Positions 19,136 to 30,400 of a stretch of DNA of 64,000 bases are shown here, one piece after another. This stretch comes from Desulfoprunum benzoelyticum. Lineage in GTDB: Bacteria; Desulfobacterota; Desulfobulbia; Desulfobulbales; Desulfocapsaceae. Every line of letters starts with the position of its first letter. Position 1 is the first letter of the stretch. The stretch spans positions 1-64,000 of the forward strand of contig NZ_JACHEO010000003.1 of assembly GCF_014201505.1 (NCBI RefSeq), in the 5' to 3' direction. A model generated the notes under the pieces. It did no database searches. It saw only the letters and a program-made list of their open reading frames with translations, and was not told the DNA's origin. A program made the position numbers and the translations under genes.

Positions 19136-19293
19136 GTTCAGGCAGGTCTTCTGACTTCCGGCTCATCCTACTCGTTGCGTCTTCCCGATCCAATGGATCA
19201 GTGACATGGGTGCAACGTTCGTCCCCGGTTACAGCGGCGGGCCCGTCTCCGATTCACACGGAGTTCCCTTTTCTTCCTTTACGGAACCTGAAC
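19136..19293 (-). ncRNA. Cobalamin (AdoCbl) riboswitch aptamer
   Basis: Read on the minus strand the region holds the conserved blocks of the cobalamin riboswitch in order: GTGTGAATCGGAGACGGGCC, CGCCGCTGTAACCGGGGACG, a B12-box-like GTCACTG, GGGAAGACGCAACGAGTAGG and GATGAGCCGGAAGTCAGAAG with ACCTGCC. GTTCAGG at the 5' end pairs perfectly with CCTGAAC at the 3' end as stem P1. These motifs are diagnostic for the family. A terminator follows, so cobalamin is expected to switch transcription off. The only downstream ORF is the 62-codon one. Confidence 0.95.
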
Positions 19294-19730
19294 GATACGA
19301 TTTGACCAGATAGCGGGCGGGAAAGCAAGGGATAACGGGTGTTGATGGTCGACTGCCCAAGATGGTCGATCGGGGCCGCGATGACTGCGGGAGATTTGCC
19401 TGTTTCGAAAGGTGTTCACCCCTATGTCCCCCGATTTCGAGCATCCCCCTGTCATATCGGGCGAAGCGAAAAACCTGGTTGTTCCCGGCAGGGCGGAGGC
19501 CATGGTCCCGCCCCCGCTGTCATATAAAGGAAAAAACTGAAAAACAAGATAAGTTGGGGTGGGGAGAAGAGACGAACTGTCAACGGCATACAGCCTCTCG
19601 AAATGCAAAAATCTCTTCTCACCCCGGCGCCTTTGAAGCCTCCTTCAACGGGTATGGCAATAAGTCCCCTTAACGAATATGAAACGGCAAAAGGCATCCC
19701 TTCGCTTATCTAACTAAAAGAGAATACTCA
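19294..19730. other. Intergenic, degenerate repeat remnants
   Basis: Promoter region of the riboswitch transcript (minus) and upstream flank of the IS110-type element. A degraded copy of the dispersed unit is visible around 19440-19530 (GTCATATCGGGCGAAGCGAA; GTTCCCGGCAGGGCGGAGGC). No supportable gene. Confidence 0.6.
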
Positions 19731-20761
19731 ATGAATTTCAAGAAAGTTTCTACTTGGCAGGAATTCACCAATTGTCCCGCGATTGGAGTCGATGTCTGCA
19801 AAAAGTACCTGGATCTCGTGGGGCTGTCCGGATCCACCAGCTTTTACAGGAGGATCGACAATACCGCCCAAGCCATCGGTGAATTTGCCAAAGCACTTGG
19901 TCAACAGGAATTTAAAGGCACAATATTGTGTGAAGCAACAAGTCACTATCATCTTGTTTTGGCCGTTATGTCCTGCGAGGCCGGACTGGATATCCGGGTT
20001 ATCAATCCTCTCATGTCGAGCAAGCACGCCAAAAGTGCTATTCGTAAAACCAAAACCGACAGGGTTGATGCCCATGTGCTGGCAACTATGGTCTTGACCG
20101 AGCCCAACCTGCCACCACCACTGAAGCTGAGCCGCAGTCATTGTCTGGTCCGCCATACCTTAGGCCTCATTCATTCTCAGGAACAGCATCTTCAAGGAAT
20201 CAAAAGGTCGCTCGACAGTTACCTGGAACGACTCAGCCAGTTGAACCTTGAGGCCGGTAATGCCTATAAACAGGCCGTTGAGGTGTTCAAGCAGTTTAAA
20301 GACTGTCATAAACACCTGCTGTCCGAATTGGAATCCTATCTGCTGGAAACCCAGCCGGAGCGACAGGAAGCGATTGAACGTGTCTGTGCAGTTCGGGCAT
20401 CACACGTCGTAACGCTGCGCTCTTCACCTTTGTTCTCGATCCTAAGGTATCCAGCGCAAAATCCTGGATAGCCTATGCGGGCCTGGATGTAGCGATCAAA
20501 GAAAGCGGCACTTGGCGCGGTCATGGCAAGATAACCAAACGCGGCCCTTCCTGGCTGAGAAAGAGGCTGTTCCAGTCTGCCTGGGGTACAACCATGGCGG
20601 ACTCCCAGGGGCGGCTCTATTACGATACCTTGAAGGCAAACGGACGCAAACATAAAGAAGCCCTGGTCATAATGGCCAAAAAACTGTTGAGCATTATGCA
20701 TGCACTCATCGTGCACCAAAAAACGTTCGATAATTCAAAGGCATTTCAAGTTACACCTTGA
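19731..20761 (+). pseudogene. IS110-family transposase, frameshifted
   Basis: The first 247 codons (19731-20471) give an N-terminal DEDD/RuvC-like domain with IGVDVCKKYLDL, ILCEATSHYH, INPLMSSKHAKSAIRKTKTD and RVDAHVLA, typical of IS110-type transposases. The C-terminal Transposase_20 part continues in the next frame (SAKSWIAYAGLDVAIKESG, HGKITKRGPSWLRKRLFQSA) to a stop at 20759-20761. At 20388-20395 the expected Val-Pro-Gly-Ile would need GTTCCGGGCATC but the sequence has GTTCGGGCATC, so a single missing C explains the shift. IS110 elements often lack inverted ends; none were found. Probably inactive. Confidence 0.87.
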
Positions 20762-20777
20762 CTATTCCCTTTAACGG

Positions 20778-20890
20778 GCATTTCGAAGCGTAGCGAGAAA
20801 TCTTGCTTTTCATGGCCAAAGCCCACCCCTCACAAACGGTTTAAGATCTCTCCCTGCGGTCGAGATGACAGCGGGGGCAGGTCGACGCGA
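20778..20890. repeat. Palindromic repeat pair downstream of the IS110 remnant
   Basis: A forward unit CATTTCGAAGCGTAGCGAGA is followed about 60 bp later by AGATCTCTCCCTGCGGTCGA plus GATGACAGCGGGGG. Together they make one complete inverted-end element like those at 8070-8172 and 12976-13085, in reverse order, ending in the CAGGTCGACGCGAC type of tail seen in the 22-bp array. Confidence 0.8.
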
Positions 20891-20952
20891 CAGAGTAAAA
20901 AATAGCGATAAGCTTTGAAAAAGCTAAGAAGTGTTTCCAATTATCAGTATTA

Positions 20953-21393
20953 TCATCGGACACTCGCTTTCCTTAATATTTCCACAATTTCTTCATGCCC
21001 TTTTTCTATTGCAATATCAAGCGGCAGTTGGCCTTTCTTTGTTTTCTTTATTACATTAGCACCATATAGAATCAAAGTTTTGACAATTTCCGTATGCCCA
21101 TAATATGCCGCCCAGAAAATAGCAGTGTTACCACCATCTTCCCGTGCGTTGACATCTGCATTTGCCTCCAATAAAATCTTCACCACATCCAAATAACCTC
21201 CACTTGCAGCTGCAGTCAGTGGTGTCCAACCATCAATAGCATACGCATCAACGTCAGCCCCACGCTGAATTAAAAAATTCACCTTGGACACATCACCAAT
21301 ACCAGCGGCAGAAACCAAATCCTTGTCGATTTCAGGAGTACATCCGCATGCATAAACAATAAAAAATACCCATATCAATATTTTATTTTGCAT
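20953..21393 (-). CDS. Ankyrin-repeat lipoprotein, candidate immunity protein for the adjacent RHS toxin
   Basis: 146 residues from the ATG at 21393, chosen because it yields a signal sequence with a lipobox-like ACGC at about 16-19; the longer frame runs back into the RHS gene. About three ankyrin repeats follow: DGWTPLTAAASGGYLDVVKI, GNTAIFWAAYYGHTEIVKTL and GQLPLDIAIEKGHEEIVEIL. The gene starts 10 nt after the RHS stop on the same strand and shares the AT-rich composition of the RHS tip. Ankyrin proteins are known immunity partners in several polymorphic-toxin systems; that role is inferred from position and matching composition, not from family membership. Confidence 0.85.
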   Translation of the reverse strand: MQNKILIWVFFIVYACGCTPEIDKDLVSAAGIGDVSKVNFLIQRGADVDAYAIDGWTPLTAAASGGYLDVVKILLEANADVNAREDGGNTAIFWAAYYGHTEIVKTLILYGANVIKKTKKGQLPLDIAIEKGHEEIVEILRKASVR

Positions 21394-21403
21394 ATTTCGT
21401 CTC

Positions 21404-24400
21404 TCAAGGATTAAAAGACCTGAAAATTTCTGAATTATGACTACGAAAAGGAATTGCAATGCTATGTGCTCCACCTTGAAGTTCCAAACTTTTTAGAGAT
21501 CGGATTATTGATGCTGGAAATGCAGTTATAGGCAATGAAATTCCTGGGATCAATGGGTCGCTAAGATCTACTCCACCAGCCCCAAGTGCACCACCAACAC
21601 GAGCCGCACAATTATCAGGAAATGCCTCAGTCTTCGTAGTTTTTCCTTTCATAAAATTTATAATTTTTTCCTCTTGAGCAGATGTTGTTGGTAAAATAAA
21701 TGCTAGTGATTCACGTCGCTTTGATTCTTTTTCGATGTACTCGGTGACACTGCTACCAGCATAATTCAAATTTTTTGCATTAGGATTATTTCCGGGGCTA
21801 TAAAGACCCGATCCAGTAGTTGCAATTGCTGTATGTCCAAATGGATTTCTAGGAGTAGGTCCATTTATGATTACCAAAGTTTCTAACCCATCAAAATCAA
21901 TAAAATTCACCGGGTCATTAGCAACATACCCATACAGATTACTATCCCCGCCGGCAAAATCAATCGGATCCTTGGCCGTCCACTTGCCGATCTCCGGCAG
22001 ATAGTCCCGAAAGCCGAAGCGGACCAGGCCGGTATCCCTGTCATACAGGCCGCCGGCGAAGCCGAAGGGGATGGTGAAACCGGGGTTGCTGTCGCTGAGG
22101 ATATTGCCGAAGGAATCGTAGTCGATCCGCTTGACGATCGCGCCGCCGCTGTCGACCACCAGCCGGAGTGAGCCGACCTGGTCATAGGCCAGATAGTAGG
22201 TTGCACCCCCCGTCGTCATGGCCAAGGGCATCCTGTCATCGGCATAATGAAAGCGCTGGCGGAGAGTGTCGTTGCCGTCGTAGACCGCCAGCAGGGTCGT
22301 CCGCCCCGACCACAGGTATTTCTCCACCGTGGCGCCGTTGACCTGCTTGGCGATCCTCCGCCCCAGCGGATCGTGGACATAGGCGATGACGGCGCCGTCG
22401 GGCCGGACAACCCGCAGCAACTCCCCGGCGGCGGAGTAGGTGTACCGCGTCGTCGCCCCGTCCTCGAACCGCGCCGCCAGATTGCCGTCCTCGTCAAACT
22501 GGTAGCTGACCGGGCCGGCGGTCAGGGTATGGTCGGCGATGGAGTGGCTGAAGGTCCGGCCGGCAATGCCCAGATCGGCGTTCATCTGGTAGCTGCGATT
22601 GCCGTTGCCGTCATAGCGGTACTCCTCCACCAGAATGCCGTCCCTGGTGACGGTCTGCAGCCGGCCGAGGGGGTCGTAGCCGTACTGGAACCGGCGGCTC
22701 GCCCCGGCCACGGTTTCGGTCCGGCTCTCGATCCGGCCGCCGTCATCGCGGGTGAGGTCGTAGCTGTAGACCGCACCTGCAACGTCAATGGCGCTGCCGT
22801 CGACCTCGCCGTAGTCGTTGAACCTTCGACTGAGAGTAAATGACGAATCGGTGACCTTTTCCGCCAGTCCGTTGCCGCTGTTGCGGCCGATAACGAAACC
22901 GCCGGAACCGGTCAGCAACCCGTCCTTGTCGTACTCCATTTTCTCGGTCGCGCCGCCGTAGGTCAGGGTGGCGAGCCGGAAGTCGTTGTTGTAGCTCAAC
23001 CCCAGGGCAGCGGCCAGGGTGCCGCTCTGGGAAACGCCGGTGACCAGGCTGCCGTCATAGCTGTAATCGATGACCTCCGTCCCCCGGGTGATGGTGTCGA
23101 CATTGGCGCCGCAGGCATAGCTATAGACGTTGACCCATTCGGGGGTGGCAGTTTTCGTCAACCGACCCGAGCTGTAGGTGTTGGTGATCGTCCGGGTCGA
23201 GGGCAGGGTCACCCGGGTCAGCTGCCGCTCCTCGTTGTAGGCATAGCCGGTGGCGCCGCCCAGCGGGGAGGTGAACGCGGCGCGGTTGTTGACCCGGTTG
23301 TAGCCGAAACCGTTATCGGCCGGATTCGGGGTCCGGTAGAGGGTCATATTGCCGTTGGCATCATAGGCGAACTGCAGGATGGTGCTGTCGGGTCGCACGA
23401 TCTTCTTCACCCGGCCGACCCCGTCGTATTCGGCGAACCTGGTCACCCGATCGAGCGGATCGGTGATGGTGGCGATATTGCCGCTGGAATCGTAGCTGTA
23501 ACTGGTTCGGCGGGCGCCGCTGGTGACCGCGACCAGCCGGCCGTCGCTGCGGTAGTCGTAGGTGGTGGCCAGCAGCCCGGGCACGGCGATGCTGCGGGGC
23601 TGCAGGGTGTCGGGATCGTAGGTGGTGGTGACGGTCCGGCCTTCGGCCGAGGTCACGGTGGTGGCAGCCTGGGCGATGTCGTGCCGGGCCGTGGCCGTGG
23701 TGCCGTTGACGGTCGTCGTCGTGGTGACCGCTTCGAGCCGGCCGTCGGCATCGGCATCGACATAGGCCCGGTCGATGGCGGTGACCCGGCTCAGCCCGGC
23801 CGGGGTGGTGGTTCTGGTGGAGCGCACCGCGGTATGGTCGAACCAGTAGTCGAGATCGCTGGAACTTTCCACCTTCGCCCCGCAACTGGAGGTGGTGGTC
23901 GAGTCAAGACCGTCGGCCGAGGTCGCGGTGGTGACAACCTCGCCGGAGGTGGCTGTGACCGTGCTGTCGACCGCGCCGGTCGACCGGGCCAGCCGCTTGA
24001 CGCTCGCGGAGGTGTTGGGGGTGGAGGTGGTGCTGGTGACCAGCCCCGCGGCGATCGCTTCCCGGGCAAATTGCCAGATCCCGCCCTCCTGGTTCGTCGT
24101 CCTGGAGACCCGGCCGGTATCGTCGAACAGGTGTTCGAAGCGGTTGCCGTTCGGTTCGACTTTCGCCGTCAGCAGGCCGTCGCTGTTGAGATATTCGAAG
24201 GTATAGCTGCTGCCGTCGGGAGTGGTCAGCGCCTCGAGCTGGTTCTGCTCGTCGATGACCAGTCCGGTCCGCAGACCATCGGCAGAAACTATCGCCGTCG
24301 CCACCCCGAGCGTTCTTTCGATTGTCACGCTCTTGCCGAACTGATCGGTGATGGTGCTGAGCCGGCCGTCGTCGTCGTAACCGAACTCGAGCAGCGCCAC

Positions 24401-27400
24401 CCCGGTCTCGAGGTCATAGGTGAGACGGTGCCGCCCTTCGGCCGAGATCAGGTACCCCAGGCCATTGCCTTCAGTGAAGTGGACTTCCTCCTGGCTGTAG
24501 CTCTTGACGGCGACCCGGCGGATGCGGCGGTTGCCGCGATCGGGGATGACGATACGTCCGCGGGCATCGAGGCTGAGCCGCTGCGGCTGCATCAGCAGGG
24601 CCCGGGTGGCGGCGCCGTCGTCGCCGGCCAGCCCCGGCTCACCCTTGCCGGCGACGGTCGAGATGTAGCCGTCGCTGCCCACCCTGCGGATGACGTCGCC
24701 GTTGCCGTAGTACTGGGAAAAATAGAAATTGCCCTGGTGGTCGAAGGCCATGCCGGCCGCCTGGGTGATCCGGGCCAGGGTTGCCGGTCCGCCGTCGCCG
24801 GAATAGCCGGAGGTACCGTTCCCCGCCACGGTGGTGATGTTGCCGCTGGGGTTGACCTTCCTGATCCTGGCGCCGTCGGCGATGTAGAGGTTGCCGTCAC
24901 GGTCGACGCTGACCGAGGTCGGGCCGCTGAGATAGGCCTGGTCGGCCGGACCGCCGTCGCCATTCGAGCCATGCACCTGGGGGTCGTACTGGTCGCCGGT
25001 TCCGGCCACCGTCCGGACGATACCGTCGGTGGCGATCCGCCGCACCCGGTAGCTGCTCTCGACGATCTCGCCGCCGCTGCACACCCCGGTGATCGGGTCG
25101 ACCTCGCCGCCGACACAGGACGTGGCTTCGGCGAAGTAGATGCTGCCAGCATCGTCGACGGCGATGCTCGACGGCATGATCCCGGCGGCCAGGGCCGGGC
25201 CGCCGTCACCGCTCGATTCCTGGCGGCCGTTGCCGGCGATGGTGGTGATGATGCCGTCGGCATCGATCCGGCGGATCCGGTTGCTCCCCATATCGGCGAC
25301 ATAGAGGTTGCCGCGGCCATCGAGGGCGAGATCGTTGGGGATGTGGAGGCGGGCCTCCCTGGCGGCGATGCCGTCCTCGTCGGCAGTGCCGTCGGGGCCG
25401 CCGGCGACGATCTCGATCGTTCCCGTTGGCGCGATCTTGAGGATCGCGGGATGGACCTGGTTGGCCACATAGATGTTGCCCGCCGGATCGATGACAGTGC
25501 TGACCGGGTTGCTGATCGGGGTCTCGCGCGCCACCGCCCCGGCGCTCGCCCAGCCCTCCTCGCCGTTGCCGGCGACGGTGGCGATGACCGGGGTAGCGTT
25601 GCGGATCACCGTGCCGTCGCCCTTGTGCAGTGTCGTCGGGTCGGTCGGGCTGAGCCTGTGGTGGGCTGAAATCGACCAGCCCTGGGCCAGGCCGTGGCCC
25701 TTCTCCGCCGGGTTGATCACCAGTTGACTGCGCCGCCAGTTGATGACCTCGTCCCGGGTCGGCACCGCTGTCGGCGTGGTGCCGAACCAGCCGAAGGCCA
25801 TCGCCAGATAACCGGAGTCCATATAGTACGAATCGTAGACATAGCCGATGTCGACCTCGGCGGTGACCTTGTGCAGGACCCGGTTGTTCAGCAGATCGCG
25901 GCCATCCCAGACGAACTCGGTCACCTGATTGGGAGACGGTTCCAGGGTTCTGGTGAGCTTACGGCCGGCGATATGGAGCTCGACCTCGATCCGTTTGACA
26001 CTGGCCGGGACCTCCGCCCCGCTGACCGGCACGGAGATGACCTGGCGGTAGCCGTCGGCCCGGTCACTGGCATAGGCGAGGCTCAGACCGGTGCCGGGAA
26101 TGGCGATATTCTCATAGTATATCTGACTCGCATCACCGACCGATGAGCCGGTGGCCGACTGCGGACAGTCGGGGCACAGTTGTTCCTGCAGGCTGGGAGG
26201 ATTGAAGCCGAGCATGTTCAACAGGCTGATCAGCGAGCACCAGTTGAAGTCCCAGGGGGAGAAATGGTCGACCTCGACCCGCCAGAATTCAGCCCCGGGC
26301 CGGTAAAATTGGGGATCGGCCAGGCCGAAGGCCTCGTCACGGAGATCGCCGTCACCGTCGATATCATCGGCCTGGCCATCGCCGTCGCGGTCGACCCCGT
26401 CGACTGCGCCGTCGCCGTCGCTATCGACCAGGGTCACGACCACGCCGTTGCGGGAGGGGACCCAGATCCCCCTGTCCCGGTCATAATAGCCGACCGGCAC
26501 CGCCGCCCCGACCTCGAAACCGAGAAAGTTGTCGACCCAGGTCACCACCGGCCTGTCGAATCGGACCCGGTCGGCGCCGTCGATCTCCAGTTCGGCGCAG
26601 TAGGTATAGGCCGAGGTCTTCGGCAACTCGGCCGGCATCGACGCCGAGGTGGGATACTCGGTGGCGCGGACGGTGAAATTCCTGAGCTCGCGCACGACCC
26701 GGCCGTCCTCATCGACGGCAAAGGCACGGTTGTCACCCTGGAACACCATCGTCAGCGCCCGCGAGCCGGAGTCATCGGTGACGAGTGAACTGCGATGGGT
26801 GGTGATCGTGGCGGGGTCGCCATCGAGGCGGACCGTGGTGGTCAGCCCATCCTGTTTCAGCAGTTGGACGGTCGGGGCTATGGCGATGTCGTTGACCGGG
26901 ACATAGAGCTGGCGCTGGAGCGGCAGGAAGCCGGCGCCGCCATAGTCGAGGGTGTAGGTGGCGCCGCCCTCGACCGGCAGCACGAATCGGCCGCCGGCGT
27001 CGGTGACCGCCGTGCCGTACTCGGGGTGGTGCAGGACGGTGACCGCCACGCCGGCGACGGGGGTGCCGGCGCGATTGTTGACCGCGCCGGTGGCCAGGGC
27101 GAACCGTGCCGGATCATAATTTTCTACCGTGGCATCGGTTGGGATGCTGGAATTGTACAGGGCGCCGAAGGATCCGGCCGGCTGGGGCGGCGGTTCGCCG
27201 GTGACCAGGACCCGGACCCGGGCGTTGGCCACCCCGCCCGGACTGACCGCGGTCAGGGTGTAGGTGGTCGAGTGATCGGGGGCGACCGTCACCGAGCCGT
27301 TGAGGGCGACGGCGCCGACACCGTTATCGATATGGACACCCTGGGCATCGGTCGTCGTCCAGGACAGGGTCGTCGCTTCGCCCTTGGCGACCGTCAGCGG

Positions 27401-30400
27401 CGCGGCGGAGAAGGCGATGGTGGGCTGAACGATAAATTCACTGACATAGACCGTGGCGGTGGCGGTGACGGTCCCGCCTCTGCCCGTGACCGTGAGGGTA
27501 TAAGTGGTGGTTTCCGCCGGGGCCACGGCCACCGCGCCGTTGACCGGCAGATAGCCGATGCCGTTGTCGATGGCGGCGTACCGGGCATCGGTGGTGGTCC
27601 ATTCCAGCCAGGTCGTCTGCCCCGGCCGTACCGCCTGGTCCCGGCTGGTGAACTGCAGCGTGGGCGGATGGTCGACAAACATCCCGACCTCGAAGTCGTG
27701 CTTGAGGTTGGCGCCTGCCATCGTGATCTGCCGACTCAGGGTGCGGCCGTCGGCCAGGCTGACCTCGATGGTATGGTCGCCGTCGGCCAGCGGCAGCGAG
27801 TAGCCGCCGGCCGCCGCCGAATAGGTCATGGCGCCGCTGGTGCGGTCGCGGACCAGGACCTGGCCCACCCCCTCGCCGCCATCGTAGACCTGATCGCCAT
27901 CGGCATCGGCGTAAACCACGCCCAGCAGGACATGACCGCCATCACCGTTGGCGCCGAAATTACAGGTGATCACCCCGCCGTAGGGGGCATCGGCCTGGAC
28001 GCTGTCGTGGAGATAGCCGATCCCGATTTCGCTCCACTCGGCGCCGAGGATGTTGAGGCGATGGCCGCGACCGGAATAGTCGGCGTCGACAAACAGATTG
28101 TCGTGCAGTTGCAGCGCGGTCCGGACGGGGTCCATGGGGTCGCTCGCGGTCACCGCGGCGATGTTTTCGCCGGTGCTCCCCACGTATCCGGCCGCCAGAC
28201 AACGGTCGGCCGGGGAACTGCCATCGCTGCCCTCGTGGGCGAAGTAGTGGTTGATGACCATATCTTCGCTGTGACCGCGGGCCGCCCGGGCCAAGGTGGC
28301 GTTGAAGGTCAACGGCGGCAGGGGCGCAGCGTCGATCACCGCCTCGGGCGGGCCCTCGTTGAGATCGATGCCCAGGCGGGCCGCCTCCGCCGCCGGGTTG
28401 GCCCGGGCCCGGTTGATGGCCTCGAGGTGGGCCTGCTCTTCCGCGCTCGGATCGCCGTAGGGATCGGCAACGACGACAATGACGCCGGCCCTGGCGATCT
28501 TGTCTGCATCACCCCGGGCGCTGATGATGTACTCGGTGGTGACGGCCGGGGATACTTGGGCTGTTCCCGTGCACTCGACCTCGCCCGGATCAGGTGTGAT
28601 GGCGGCGCTGAGACAGTTTTCACCGCTCCAGGTGAGGGTAACGGTGTCGCCGGCGGCTATCCGGCGCCGGTCGGCAGCGATGGCGACCGTCGGGATCGCC
28701 ATATAGAAAATGGTCACCGTGACTGCTTGTCGCCGGCCGTAACGGTCGACGGCCTCGACATCAAGGTTGTGTTCCCCCTCCGTCGCCAGCACGACCTCGG
28801 CGCTGAAGCCGGCCCCGAGCACCGTCGCCGGCTCGCCGTTGACGGTGACGGCGGCGCCCGTCGTCACCCGCCCACTGACCGCCACCGTCGGGGTTGCCGT
28901 CACCGCCCCGGCAACCGGGCTGTCAACTTGCAGCACCAGTTCCGGGTAGACCGTGATCTCGACGCTCTCCTCCACCGTCCCACCCGGGCCGGTGGCGCTC
29001 AGGGTGTAGGTGGTGGTGGCGGTCGGGGTCACCGCCATGGCGCCGGTGGTCGCGACCGTGCCGATGTCCGGGCTGATCGTAACCGTGTCGGCATTGGCGG
29101 TAGTCCAGCTCAACTCCGTCGGCTGCCCCGCCGGCACCGCCAATGGCGCCGCGGACAGGGTTGCCGTCGGCTGGGGCTGACTCACGGTGACGGTGACATT
29201 TTTCGCCACCGTCCCGCCCGGTCCGGTCGCGGTGGCGATATAGGTCGTGGTCTGGCCGGGACTGACGGCCAGCGAGCCCTCGGCCCCCACCGCGCCGATC
29301 CCCTGGTTGAACACCACCTGGTCGGCGTTGGTGCTGGCCCAGTTCAGCTGGGCCGAATCGCCGCCGGCGATGGCGGCGGGGACGGCATGGAGGCTCAGGA
29401 TCGGCGCCGGTTGCAGCACGGTGATGGTCCGGGCGGCGGTGGCGGCGCCGCCGGGGCCGGTGGCGGTGGCGGTGTAGATCGTCGTCGTTTCCGGGGCGAC
29501 GGTGGTGGAGCCGGAGACCGCCACCGCCCCAATGCCGGGCGCTATGGTCACGGCATCGGCGTAGCTGCTGTCCCAGCTGAGGGTAGTGGCGCTGCCGCGG
29601 AGGATGATGTTTTCCCCAGCCGTCAGCGTCATCGTCGGCGGCGGATTGGCGGGAATGACGGTGATGGTGACGCTGTCCCGGGCAACCCCGCCCGGTCCGG
29701 TCGAGGTCATCGTGTAGGTCGTGGTGACCGCCGGGGTCACCGTAATCTCGCCGCCCAGTTCGACCGCGCCGATATTCTGATCGATGACGCAACTGGTGGC
29801 ATTGGCATAGACCCAGGTCAACCGCACGCTTTCCCCCTCCTTGATCGTCGTCGCCGAGGCCTTGAGATCGGCGACCGGGGCGACGAATGACACCGCCACC
29901 TTGCGATAGGCGGTCCCGCCCGGCCCCACCATCTTGAGGCTGTAGGTCGTCGGCCGGGTCGGGGTGATCGTGATCGACCCGTTGCAATCGACCTCACCGA
30001 CATCCGGGGTGATGGCGCAGGAGGTGGCCCGGGTGCTCGACCAGGTCAGCGTCGTGCTGTCGCCGACCTTCAAGACGGCCGGATCGGCGGCCAGCGTCCC
30101 GGCGGGACCGATCGGGGCGATCGTGACGCTGCGACTCACCGGGCCCCGTTCGTTGGCGGCGGTGATCGTATAGGTGAGCGGCAGACTGGGCGGGGTCACG
30201 GTGAGATTGCCCTGGGCCGCCACCGTGCCGATCCCCTGGTTGATGACGACCGTGTCGGCGCAGCCGGCGCTCCAGCGCAGATCGACGCTGTCACCGGGAT
30301 CGATGGAATAGGTCGAGGCCGAGAATGAGACACCGGGGTAATTGGGATAGGCCACCGTCCGGCTGCGGATTCCGCCATCGCCGGTCGCCTCCAGCGTATA

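Noticed and set aside
26795-29890. 1031-codon plus-strand ORF inside the giant RHS gene
   Set aside because: Antisense to the Ig-like repeat region; periodic Gly/Arg-rich sequence mirrors those repeats and has no start context.
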